From NCBI RefSeq assembly GCF_900582195.1, contig NZ_UTHA01000019.1, positions 18,775 to 82,774 on the forward strand: DNA of 64,000 nucleotides, given 5' to 3'. The stretch comes from Pseudomonas viridiflava (GTDB taxonomy: Bacteria; Pseudomonadota; Gammaproteobacteria; Pseudomonadales; Pseudomonadaceae). The translations under genes were made by a program, and so were the position numbers. Numbering within the stretch: position 1 is the first letter of the stretch; every line of letters begins with the position of its first letter. Positions 1 through 8,134 of this stretch are shown one piece after another. Under the pieces are notes generated by a model that saw nothing but the letters and a program-made list of their open reading frames with translations, ran no database searches and was not told where the DNA came from.

Positions 1-813
1 CTTGGCGAAGCGCTCCTCGCTCTGGCGCAGCGCCACCTCTGCCCTGCGCCGCAGTTCCATGTCAACGAAGGAAAACAGCATGCAATCCTCATCGTTGAGC
101 GTCAGTGGCTGACCGGCGACGATCACCTGCTTGCTGCTGCCATCGGGCAGGCGCAGCTCGGCCTGCATCTGCGGGATGGTCGCGACATCGCGCAGGCGCT
201 GAATAGCCAGATCCCGATGTTCGGCCTGCTCGAAAATATCGATTTCATAAGAGGAAGTGCCAATCACCTGTTCACGGGTGTAGCCAGTCATCTCCAGAAA
301 CCCTGGATTGACCTTGATATAACGCAGATCACTGAGCCGGCAGATCACTGCCGGTGCCGGATTGGCGTTAAACGTCCGTTCGAAGCGCTGCTCGGCGTTG
401 GCCCAGTCAGTGACGTCACTCATGATCAGCACCAGCGACTCGGGCTGCCCTTCGCGATCCGTGAGAATCATGCTGCGCACGCTGTGCACCCAAATCCGTT
501 CCGGATCGTCGGCCGGCGATACCTCAATCAGGACGTCATTGAAACTCTCACAACGCGCCACTCGGCTGATCGGGTAGTTTTCGGCGGTGATCGAGTGATT
601 GTTGCGGTAGCGCAGGTTGAATTTCCTGGCGTATTCGTCGGCATTGTGGCCCAGATCGGTGATCCGGTGGACACCGTGCATGGCCAGCGCGGCTTCGTTG
701 GCCCAGAGAATGCTCTGATCCAGCTCCAGCAGAATCACCCCGTCGGACAGCCCGGCGATGATCTGCTGCAACTGGCGGCGGTTGGTTTCAGTGGTCAGGA
801 CTTCCTGGCTCAT
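1..813 (-). CDS. PAS-domain sensor/regulator, C-terminus beyond window
   Basis: The gene runs leftward off the window, so only the first 271 codons are present. The ATG at 813 follows GGAG with a 5-base gap. The visible part holds two PAS folds (roughly residues 10-130 and 140-255), with typical stretches such as NPAPAVICRLSDLRYIKVNPGF and an S-box-like LEMTGYTREQVIGTSSYEI. No membrane segment is seen at the N-terminus, so the sensing part is probably cytoplasmic. PAS domains bind small ligands or cofactors and pass a signal to an output domain; the output domain (kinase, GGDEF or LuxR-type) lies outside the window and cannot be named. Confidence 0.8.
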   Translation of the reverse strand, partial: MSQEVLTTETNRRQLQQIIAGLSDGVILLELDQSILWANEAALAMHGVHRITDLGHNADEYARKFNLRYRNNHSITAENYPISRVARCESFNDVLIEVSPADDPERIWVHSVRSMILTDREGQPESLVLIMSDVTDWANAEQRFERTFNANPAPAVICRLSDLRYIKVNPGFLEMTGYTREQVIGTSSYEIDIFEQAEHRDLAIQRLRDVATIPQMQAELRLPDGSSKQVIVAGQPLTLNDEDCMLFSFVDMELRRRAEVALRQSEERFAK

Positions 814-1006
814 TGGATCTCCACAAGTGATACGCCTATGTGAAGAGTACGACCGCAGCCGCGAGCGATCGTGCTGCTCCATTCGCCCCGCCTTGTAGGA
901 GCACAAGACGTGGACATTCGCGCAGCTGGCGATCGTCGACTAACGTTAATACCTCATCGGATTGAGCCCTGCCCGCTACACCCGGCTCTTGATCAAGGAG
1001 AGACTG

Positions 1007-1198
1007 ATGACGTCGCCTCGCAACATCGAACAGACCTACCGCACCTGGTCCAGCCCGATTCTGCTGGAGCTGAAAAAGCGCGAGCACCAAATGGCGCCGT
1101 TCGAGCGCCAGGCCCTTGAGAATGTCCTGGTGGAAAGAAGGTTGCTGGACATCGGCGGCCTGGAGGGTATTGAACGTCGTCGAAACAGCGGTGCCTGA
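1007..1198 (+). CDS. Small conserved-type hypothetical protein (63 aa)
   Basis: A short ORF starts at an ATG 6 bases after a good AAGGAG site (995-1000), which favours this start over one 45 bases upstream. The product is charged and helical (MTSPRNIEQTYRTW..., with KKREHQM and ERRLLDIGGLEGIERRR) and has no signal peptide, membrane segment or cysteine. It stands alone between a divergent PAS gene and a REP pair. I do not recognise a family. The strong ribosome site and codon use support translation. Confidence 0.55.
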   Translation: MTSPRNIEQTYRTWSSPILLELKKREHQMAPFERQALENVLVERRLLDIGGLEGIERRRNSGA

Positions 1199-1205
1199 CA
1201 CTGAG

Positions 1206-1299
1206 CTTTCGCGAGCAGGCTCGCTCCCACAGGGTTTGGGGTTGCTCACAAAATTTGTGTTCACCCGCAATCACTGTGGGAGCGAGCTTGCTCGCGAAG
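1206..1299. repeat. REP pair (REPIN)
   Basis: Two inverted copies of the Pseudomonas REP hairpin (GCGAGCAGGCTCGC and GAGCGAGCTTGCTCGC cores) are separated by about 40 bases. The same element recurs at six other sites in the window. It lies between the small ORF and the convergent beta-propeller gene. Confidence 0.9.
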
Positions 1300-1320
1300 A
1301 GGCCTGTACAGACACCTTGA

Positions 1321-1953
1321 TCACTGAGGCCGACGCACCGCCCTCACCCGCCCGCTGTCGCCGCCACCGCAATAAAAGCGATCCGCGCCGTCTGCTTCCA
1401 AACCCGAAACTCCCTGACCCGCCGGCATCTTCAGCGACTCAAGGACCTTGCCATCCTGCGCATCAATATGCCGTAGCTCACTCTCATCCCCCTCCCAAGT
1501 GCCATGCCACAACCCGCCATCCACCCAGGTCACCCCGGTGACAAAACGGTTCGACTCCAGCGTGCGCAGGACCTTGCCGGTCTGCGGATCGATCTGATGA
1601 ATCTTGCGCTCGCGATACTGCCCGACCCATAACGAGCCTTCCGCCCAGGCCATGCCTGAATCACCGCCATTGCCCGGTGCCGGGATGGTGTGGAGTACGC
1701 GCCCTGTGGCCGGATCAATCTTGTAGATGTGGCGGTCGGCAATCTGGTAAAGATGCTGGCCGTCGAAGGCAGTGCCGCCGTCGGCGCCGACCTTGATCGT
1801 GCGTACGGTTTCACCGCTGGCCGGATCGAGTGCATTGAGCTGGCCGTCGCTGGCAAACCAGACCTGCTGGCCATCGAACGTCACGCCGTGAATGCCTTTG
1901 ATGGCATCAAACGGACCGTACTCGCGAAGGATTTCTGCATTTGCGTGTTTCAT
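1321..1953 (-). CDS. Beta-propeller (NHL/PQQ-like repeat) protein
   Basis: This 210-residue protein has four to five repeated blade motifs, such as GVTFDGQQVWFAS..GQLNALDPASGETVRTI, ...HIYKIDPATGRVLHTI and ...KIHQIDPQTGKVLRTL. This is the pattern of quinoprotein, SMP-30 and glutamine-cyclotransferase-like propellers. The start MKHANAEIL follows a GAGGAAG-like site; a 13-codon N-terminal extension is less likely. No signal peptide is seen, so it is probably cytoplasmic. The regulator gene at 1985-3196 ends just upstream in the same direction, so the two may be co-transcribed. The ligand or reaction cannot be read from the sequence. Confidence 0.7.
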   Translation of the reverse strand: MKHANAEILREYGPFDAIKGIHGVTFDGQQVWFASDGQLNALDPASGETVRTIKVGADGGTAFDGQHLYQIADRHIYKIDPATGRVLHTIPAPGNGGDSGMAWAEGSLWVGQYRERKIHQIDPQTGKVLRTLESNRFVTGVTWVDGGLWHGTWEGDESELRHIDAQDGKVLESLKMPAGQGVSGLEADGADRFYCGGGDSGRVRAVRRPQ

Positions 1954-1984
1954 GAGGGCTTCCTCGTGGATGTGTGGGTCCAGC

Positions 1985-3196
1985 CTAGCCACTGCCCAGC
2001 GACACCGGGAGTAACAAGATCGTCGCGAAACCCGGCATGGGCGGCGTCATCCAGCGCCGCGCCCGGCCGACACCGAACGCCTGCACTTTGCCCGCCAGCG
2101 CCAATGCCTCCAACGCCCGCTGCACTTGGCGCTGACTGGTGCCCAAGGCCAGTGCCAACGCCGAACTCGACCAGGCCTCGCCGTCGGCGAGCAAAGCCAG
2201 CAACGCCGCGTATTTGTCCTCGACCGGCAGCGTCAGCAATGCCACATCCTCGGCCACCAGCGCAAACCCCCTTGGCGTTGCGGTGATGTTCGCCAGTGGA
2301 GCCAACGCCGCTCGCAACCGGCCGATTTCGACCCGCAAGCGGGCACGGTGCGATTCATCCGTAAGGGGCAACCGAAAGGCTTTAGCGAACAGCGTCTCGC
2401 GCATCACTTCACCCGGCCAGGCTTGTGCGAGTGACCGCGCAAGATTGAACAGCACCGGCCGCGTGGCCAGCGGCACCGTCATGCCGGCTCCGCGCACGCT
2501 ATAGCGGCAGGCATCGACGATCAGTGTCGACGAGTTGAACAAAGCTTCAACCTGCGCCAGATTCACCCGTTGCGCCTGACCAGCAACAATCAACCGCGCT
2601 GCCGGCGCAGCGAGCATGTGAGAGGCGTGATCGACCTCTGCGCTCAGTGCGGCGATCCCGGCCTGTTGCGCCGCAGCCTGCGCCCGAGCCAACGCCGCGC
2701 TGGCCTTGTGGGCCTGGACCCGACGCACGGCGATCCCGGCGGCGATCAACTCATGCGCGGCTCGCAACGCCGGCGGCAACGGTGCCGGGTCAGTTTCAGC
2801 CAGCAGCGTTTCGGCCTCCTCCAGCTCGCCGATCAACAGCAACCGGCGAATCTGCACATAGCGCGCGTGCGCCGCATTCACACAGTCCCCGTGCGCTTGC
2901 AACACCTGGCGCGCCGCCTCCAGCGCCTTCACCGGCCAGCCCAGATCCCGCGCCGCCAGCGCAACCTCGGCCTCGGCGACCACACAGCGCGCCCGTGACA
3001 GCGGCTCATTGCTGCCGAACGCCTTTATCGCCCTTTGCAACAACGCCTTGGCACGGGGCAGATCACCGAGCTGAGCCATGGCAATTGCGCGCAGGGCCAG
3101 CGCCGGCGGGTCCTCCCGCAGAGCGACGTAGTTCAACGCGCCCAGCGGGTCACCGGCGGACAGCGCGCGGCCGGCGGCGTTGATCAGCGAATCCAT
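1985..3196 (-). CDS. Winged-helix transcriptional regulator with TPR-like N-terminus
   Basis: The 403-residue product has an alanine-rich helical-repeat N-terminal half (about residues 1-200, TPR-like; GDLPRAKALLQRAIKAFG is typical). An OmpR/SARP-like DNA-binding region follows (about 225-310; RPVLFNLARSLAQAWPGEVMRETLF...RLRVEIGRLRAAL). The C-terminus has a second winged-helix-like segment (about 335-390; WSSSALALALGTSQRQVQRALEALALAGKV). This architecture fits a one-component regulator that senses through the helical repeats. The beta-propeller gene lies 31 bases downstream in the same direction and is the likeliest partner. Target genes are unknown. Confidence 0.7.
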   Translation of the reverse strand: MDSLINAAGRALSAGDPLGALNYVALREDPPALALRAIAMAQLGDLPRAKALLQRAIKAFGSNEPLSRARCVVAEAEVALAARDLGWPVKALEAARQVLQAHGDCVNAAHARYVQIRRLLLIGELEEAETLLAETDPAPLPPALRAAHELIAAGIAVRRVQAHKASAALARAQAAAQQAGIAALSAEVDHASHMLAAPAARLIVAGQAQRVNLAQVEALFNSSTLIVDACRYSVRGAGMTVPLATRPVLFNLARSLAQAWPGEVMRETLFAKAFRLPLTDESHRARLRVEIGRLRAALAPLANITATPRGFALVAEDVALLTLPVEDKYAALLALLADGEAWSSSALALALGTSQRQVQRALEALALAGKVQAFGVGRARRWMTPPMPGFATILLLPVSLGSG

Positions 3197-3326
3197 GGCC
3201 CGTCCGTCCCTCGGTGACAGAATCGTGAGCTGAGTCTAATCACTGATTATGGTGCGTTTGGACGCTTGATCGGCTGTTTCAGTTGTTGCAACATCGGCAC
3301 AGCTTTTCCAATGGATGGAGTCGAGC

Positions 3327-5618
3327 ATGCTGGATGCAAACGCAACCCACATTACCCTCACGCTTGAAGGCGCCAACGCCGACCTGCAAGTCCTCAGCTT
3401 CACCGGTCGCGAAGCCCTCAACCAACCGTTCCGTTTCGACCTTGAACTCGTCAGCGCGCGCCCCGACCTCAAACTCGAAGAGCTGTTGCACAAGCCCGGC
3501 GTCCTGACTTTCGGCCCGACCGGCGAAGGCAAGATCCACGGTCTGGTCTATCGCATCGAGCAAGGCGACTCCGGCAAGACCCTGACCCGTTACAGCCTCA
3601 GCCTGGTGCCACAACTGGCCTACCTGCGGCACAACCACGATCAGCAGATTTTCCAGCAACTGACCGTGCCGAAGATCATCGCCCAGGTGCTGGAAGATCG
3701 CGGCATTCTTGCCGACGCCTACAGCTTCCAGCTCAACGCCGAATACCCGGAACACGACTACTGCGTGCAGTACGACGAATCCGACCTGCATTTCATCCAG
3801 CGCCTGTGCGAGGAAGAAGGCATTCACTTCCACTTCCAGCACAGCAGCAGCGGCCACAAACTGGTGTTCGGTGACGATCAGACCGTGTTTCGCAAACTGA
3901 AACCGGTGAGCTACCAGCAAGACTCCGGCATGGCCGCCGACAAACCGGTGATCAAACGCTTCAACCTGCGTCTGGAAACCCGCACCACCCGCGTCAGCCG
4001 CCGCGACTACGACTTCGAAAAACCGCAGATCCTCCCCGAAGGCACCGCAAAAAGCACCTTTGCCCCGGATCTCGAAGACTACGACTACCCCGGCCGCTTC
4101 ACCACCCGCGAGCGCGGCAAGTTCCTTTCCACCCGCGCCCTCGAACGCCATCGCAGCGACTACAAACTCGCCGAAGGCAAAGGTGACGAACCAACCCTCA
4201 CCAGCGGCCATTTCCTCACCCTCGCCGAACACCCGCGCGCCGAATGGAATGACCTGTGGCTGCTGCTGGAAGTCTTCCACGAAGGCAAACAACCGCAAGT
4301 GCTCGGCGAAAACGTCACCAGCGACGTCACCGACAACAAAAGCGATTTCCACCAGGGCTACCGCAACAGCTTCCTAGCCACTCCATGGGACGCGCACTAC
4401 CGCCCTGCCCTTGAACACCCGAAACCGAAAGTCCTCGGCAGCCAGACCGCCGTCGTCACCGGCCCCGCAGGCGAAGAAATCCACTGCGACCAGTACGGCC
4501 GCATCAAAGTGCAATTCCACTGGGACCGCGACGGCCAGTCCAACGACAAAACCACCTGCTGGATGCGCGTCGCCAGCGGCTGGGCCGGCGCAGCGTACGG
4601 CGGCATCGCCATCCCGCGCATCGGCATGGAAGTCCTCGTCACCTTCCTCGAAGGCGATCCCGACCAGCCGCTGGTCACCGGTTGCCTGTACCACAAGGAA
4701 AACGTCGTCCCCTACGACCTGCCGGCAAACAAGACCCGCAGCACCTTCAAAACCCTGAGTTCACCGGGCGGCAAGGGCTACAACGAGTTCCGCATCGAAG
4801 ACAAAAAAGGCGTCGAGCAAATCTACATCCACGCCCAGCGCGACTGGGACGAAAACATCGAGCACGACCAGAAAATCCGCGTCGGCAACGAACGGCACGA
4901 CACCGTCGAAGCCAACACGCTGAGCGAATTCAAGGTTGAAGAACACCGCATCACCCATCTGGACCGCATCAGCGAAATGCGCGCCGACGAGCACCTGACC
5001 GTCGGCGTGACCCAGCACGTAAAAGTCGGCACCGCTCAATTCGTCGAAGCCGGCAGCGAAATCCACTACCACGCCGGCGACAAGGTCGTGATAGACGCCG
5101 GCATGGAACTCACCGCCAAGGCTGGCGGCAGTTTCGTCAAGGTCGACGCCGGCGGCGTGACCATCAGCGGCGCTGAAGTGAAGGTCAATACCGGTGGCGC
5201 GCCTGGGGTGGGCACCGGGATCGGGATTTTGGTGCCGTTGATTCCTGGACTGGCGGCGACTGACACGGCCGGCAACTTGATGGAACGGTCCAAAACCAAT
5301 CCCACCTGGCTTGAACTGAACCTGCACTACGACAATCTCGAACCCGTACCCGGCGCGTCTTATCGCGTTGAATTCGCCGATGGCTCGACTCGCGAAGGCG
5401 TGCTCGACAGCGACGGATTCGCCCGGCTGGAGGACGTGCCGAAAGGCCCCGCGAAAGTCTATTACGGCGAAGACCCTCGTCCCTATGATCGTCCGGCAGT
5501 GGCCGTAGTTGACGCTTCTGATGACAAAATCGACGAAGATCTGCGAAAACTGGGTCTCGACCCTGCCACCGTTGATCTACAGGCATTGGTCGAAAAAGCC
5601 GCAGGGAGGCTGGCATGA
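3327..5618 (+). CDS. vgrG: Type VI secretion tip protein VgrG with C-terminal TTR-like extension
   Basis: VgrG trimers form the spike of the T6SS needle. The 763-residue protein has the gp27-like N-terminal module (to about residue 370), the gp5 OB-fold (GEEIHCDQYGRIKVQFHWDRDG... AAYGGIAIPRIGMEVLVTFLEGDPDQP) and a beta-helix (about 490-630). An extra tail from about 630 includes a transthyretin-like sandwich (WLELNLHYDNLEPVPGASY, about 660-712). Such TTR domains in other VgrGs bind the cargo effector. The ATG at 3327 follows GGAG by 6 bases and is preferred over 3315. The effector gene overlaps its stop codon by 4 bases (ATGA), so this VgrG probably delivers the PoNe toxin. No hcp or structural T6SS gene is nearby. 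Confidence 0.95.
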   Translation: MLDANATHITLTLEGANADLQVLSFTGREALNQPFRFDLELVSARPDLKLEELLHKPGVLTFGPTGEGKIHGLVYRIEQGDSGKTLTRYSLSLVPQLAYLRHNHDQQIFQQLTVPKIIAQVLEDRGILADAYSFQLNAEYPEHDYCVQYDESDLHFIQRLCEEEGIHFHFQHSSSGHKLVFGDDQTVFRKLKPVSYQQDSGMAADKPVIKRFNLRLETRTTRVSRRDYDFEKPQILPEGTAKSTFAPDLEDYDYPGRFTTRERGKFLSTRALERHRSDYKLAEGKGDEPTLTSGHFLTLAEHPRAEWNDLWLLLEVFHEGKQPQVLGENVTSDVTDNKSDFHQGYRNSFLATPWDAHYRPALEHPKPKVLGSQTAVVTGPAGEEIHCDQYGRIKVQFHWDRDGQSNDKTTCWMRVASGWAGAAYGGIAIPRIGMEVLVTFLEGDPDQPLVTGCLYHKENVVPYDLPANKTRSTFKTLSSPGGKGYNEFRIEDKKGVEQIYIHAQRDWDENIEHDQKIRVGNERHDTVEANTLSEFKVEEHRITHLDRISEMRADEHLTVGVTQHVKVGTAQFVEAGSEIHYHAGDKVVIDAGMELTAKAGGSFVKVDAGGVTISGAEVKVNTGGAPGVGTGIGILVPLIPGLAATDTAGNLMERSKTNPTWLELNLHYDNLEPVPGASYRVEFADGSTREGVLDSDGFARLEDVPKGPAKVYYGEDPRPYDRPAVAVVDASDDKIDEDLRKLGLDPATVDLQALVEKAAGRLA

Positions 5619-7186
5619 GCGAACAAGCAAGCAGCAACGACGACCGCACCGGGGCTTATCAGGAAGCGGCTATCGAACTGGGCAAAGGCATTGCGATGGG
5701 TGCGGTGCCGTTTCTGGGCCAGGCCATTGACGTGTACGACACCATTGAATCCGCCGTTCTGCTGTACAAATCGGACACCCCCGGAGCCAAGGAAGATGCC
5801 CAGTTCGATTTGCTCCTGGCAGTGATCGGTTGGATACCCGGCGCGGGTGACGGCTTGAAAAAAAGCATGCGTATCGTCAACCGCAACCCTCAACGATTCG
5901 CCCCGGTGTTGTTCGATCTGCTGCGGTTCGTCTTGCAGGAATGCGGCATCAAGACCAGTCCGGAAGAACTCCTGTCACGGATTTTCAACGCCGGCAAACT
6001 GCGCGCGGAAATGGACGACATCATTTCCGCGATCAGGAGTTCTTCTGTCTATAAGGGCTCGCCGGGTTGGGTTCAAACCGCCGTCGTGACCGTACTCGCT
6101 ACCGCCCGAGACAACATGCCGGCGATGCTTGGCATCGTTGAAAAACGCCTGAACAAATGGAAAGGCATGCAGCGCAACAGCTCCGCCGCCTCGTCCGGCA
6201 CCAGTCACCCAAGGCGCGGGGAAAAACCCGCCAACCGCGATTCCACCGTCGGCACTCAAGGCAAGGACGGCGCCAGCGGCACCCACTCCAACCGTGTCGA
6301 ATCCTCCAAGGTCGGCGTTCAGGCGCCTTCGAGCATTTTGAATGAAGGCTTGGGCGTCAGCGGCGAACATATCGCCGATTACATCTGCGCAGTCGAATTC
6401 GGTTGGGGCAAAGATTGGGATGGACATGACAAGGGGGCGGATGGCAAATGGCTGGAGGGGCTGCCGGGTGCCACGAAAACCGGAAAACTTTCTTCGGGAG
6501 GCAGCCCTAAAGCCAGGCATGTCCTTTACAAACTGTCTGACGGCGCCAATGGAACCGGTATCGACGCGGTCTGGCGCGCGAAGCCAGCGAACAATGGCGG
6601 CGAAAAATTCGCGATTGTCGAAGCGAAGGCGAGCCGCGAAGAAGATGCACCAAAATTCATGCGTAGAGCCAATAACACTCGAAAACCCGGCATCGCCTCC
6701 AAACTGGGAGAATCGGGCATATCGGGCGTAACGCGCATCGCCGACGCAAGCCAACTGCTTGAACCGATCGAAGATACCCCTGAGGCCGGTGCCAGCAAGC
6801 CCTCAACGTCGATGAGAACCGGAAAAAACAAACCACAGGCATCCAGCCGCTCACCGGCCCCCTCTGCCAAGATCAAAGAAATACTGGTTCAAATGAGCAG
6901 TCAGTGGATCACCCAAAACCTGAACAAGGCTGTGGCTGGTCGCGCACTTGCCGCACAGGTCCTGGCCTCTTACAGTCGCCATCTGTTTTATTCCCCGCTT
7001 TATCATTCCAGCGCAAGCCCGAAAGACCATGCCGAAGCGCGGTTTCAGAATCTTGCAGAAAGCACCCATCGCACACACAAGGCGTTTCATTACAACGAAA
7101 CCGAGGTGAAAGCGGCTGTAAACAAGCGCAAAAAATCCTTGGCAAAAAAATATGGCGCGAGGGACTCCCTCAAGCTTGAGGCATGA
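5615..7186 (+). CDS. T6SS polymorphic nuclease effector (PoNe-like, PD-(D/E)XK fold)
   Basis: This 523-residue protein is a probable antibacterial DNase. The N-terminal region (about 20-115; GKGIAMGAVPFLGQAIDVYDTIES...AVIGWIPGAGDGLKK) is a hydrophobic-helix module like those at the front of T6SS Rhs and polymorphic toxins. A low-complexity linker follows (185-240). The toxin domain (about 240-440) has the nuclease core GIDAVW (Asp317) and VEAKAS (Glu336, Lys338), then VQMSSQWI near 425, a signature I associate with PoNe toxins. The start codon overlaps the vgrG stop, and the PoNi-type immunity gene overlaps its own stop. Assignment to PoNe rests on the motif spacing plus the DUF1911-type partner; another PD-(D/E)XK toxin family is possible. 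Confidence 0.82.
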   Translation: MSEQASSNDDRTGAYQEAAIELGKGIAMGAVPFLGQAIDVYDTIESAVLLYKSDTPGAKEDAQFDLLLAVIGWIPGAGDGLKKSMRIVNRNPQRFAPVLFDLLRFVLQECGIKTSPEELLSRIFNAGKLRAEMDDIISAIRSSSVYKGSPGWVQTAVVTVLATARDNMPAMLGIVEKRLNKWKGMQRNSSAASSGTSHPRRGEKPANRDSTVGTQGKDGASGTHSNRVESSKVGVQAPSSILNEGLGVSGEHIADYICAVEFGWGKDWDGHDKGADGKWLEGLPGATKTGKLSSGGSPKARHVLYKLSDGANGTGIDAVWRAKPANNGGEKFAIVEAKASREEDAPKFMRRANNTRKPGIASKLGESGISGVTRIADASQLLEPIEDTPEAGASKPSTSMRTGKNKPQASSRSPAPSAKIKEILVQMSSQWITQNLNKAVAGRALAAQVLASYSRHLFYSPLYHSSASPKDHAEARFQNLAESTHRTHKAFHYNETEVKAAVNKRKKSLAKKYGARDSLKLEA

Positions 7187-8133
7187 CATCAATGAGCAAA
7201 CGCCAGAAATTCTTCTCTGATCATCAGTACAACCACTTCCTGAAAGAACATGACGAAGTCATCGAGTTCTTCAAGACCAATCGTTTCAAATCCGACTCCG
7301 ATGAAGAGGAAGCATCCCAGCGTGCCCGATACTTCCAAAGTCTGGCTTTGGACAAATTGTTGGCAACTTACACCGCAGGAATGGACATTGAGTCTCTGGT
7401 TCCGTTACTTGAGGACCTGATCGAAAAATATGAAGTGCGCCAGCAAACCCTCGCCGACTTCGAAGGAGCGCCACAGATTTCTCCGTTGGCTATCGATGAT
7501 TGGCCAGATCAGTACGAAGAAGCTGTGCAAGTAATCGGTCTGTGTATTCTGCTGCACCGTAACGACTTGCTCGTACGCTTTGTCAAAATGCTGGACAACG
7601 CAGGTTATGCCGGGGACGACACGCTATTCGAAGATCTGTTGAAGAAGGTACTACCCAACCGTCATGACGTTGACCAGTGGTATCACGACGTATACACCCC
7701 GCTAATACAAGCAATCTACGCCGACACGCGCGAAGAGGCGTCCGCCCTGCTGAAAAAGTATTGCCAGGGCTGGTACCCCGCTTTTAAACAAGCACCGTGG
7801 CACGACACTCATTTACAAGGAGAAGACGGCAATTACGTTGGCTATTGGGCAATCGAGGCCGCCGCCATAGCGTTTTTGTATGGCATCGACGACAGCAAAG
7901 TCGACCATATGGTTTATCCAAAAGATCTGGTCGACTATGCGAGAAATCACCAAAGCCCACGAATGACACAAGTTGGCCGAATCGTTGCCGGCGATGCATG
8001 CAGCCGGACCGGCTATTGGTTCACGCCTGCTCAGGCGAACTCCCGCCGTCATTTCCAACAGGGTGAACTCATGCCGAAGATCAACGACTCCCGTTGGGGC
8101 GATACGCTTTGGTATTGGTCGGGGGAAGTTTGA
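7183..8133 (+). CDS. PoNi-type immunity protein (DUF1910/DUF1911)
   Basis: The 316-residue protein probably binds and blocks the upstream nuclease effector. Its N-terminal part is helical (DUF1910-like; KRQKFFSDHQYNHFLKEHDEVIEFF). The segment around 215-255 is typical of DUF1911 (GYWAIEAAAIAFLYGIDDS...YPKDLVDYAR), the domain of immunity proteins for PoNe toxins. The last 44 residues (from about 272; TGYWFTPAQANSRRHF...WGDTLWYWSGEV) form a separate module shared with the next gene. The start overlaps the effector stop; an ATG 9 bases later is an alternative. It is cytoplasmic, without signal peptide, as expected for protection against a DNase. Confidence 0.85.
   Translation: MTSMSKRQKFFSDHQYNHFLKEHDEVIEFFKTNRFKSDSDEEEASQRARYFQSLALDKLLATYTAGMDIESLVPLLEDLIEKYEVRQQTLADFEGAPQISPLAIDDWPDQYEEAVQVIGLCILLHRNDLLVRFVKMLDNAGYAGDDTLFEDLLKKVLPNRHDVDQWYHDVYTPLIQAIYADTREEASALLKKYCQGWYPAFKQAPWHDTHLQGEDGNYVGYWAIEAAAIAFLYGIDDSKVDHMVYPKDLVDYARNHQSPRMTQVGRIVAGDACSRTGYWFTPAQANSRRHFQQGELMPKINDSRWGDTLWYWSGEV
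8094..8127 (+). repeat. 34-bp identical 3'-end repeat, copy 1 (copy 2 at 9253-9286)
   Basis: The end of the PoNi gene and the end of the DUF3396 gene carry the same 34 bases without a mismatch. Both encode the WGDTLWYWSGE tail in the same reading frame relative to their own stop codons. The similarity continues more weakly upstream through the shared GYWF.PAQANSRR segment. The two genes are otherwise unrelated, so this looks like a duplicated or recombined module. Confidence 0.9.
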
Positions 8134-8134
8134 G

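Noticed and set aside
3230..3326. Sigma-54 promoter or TGCGCAA dyads before the first vgrG
   Set aside because: A GGCAC triplet region is present but the -12 part and the dyads seen before hcp are missing.
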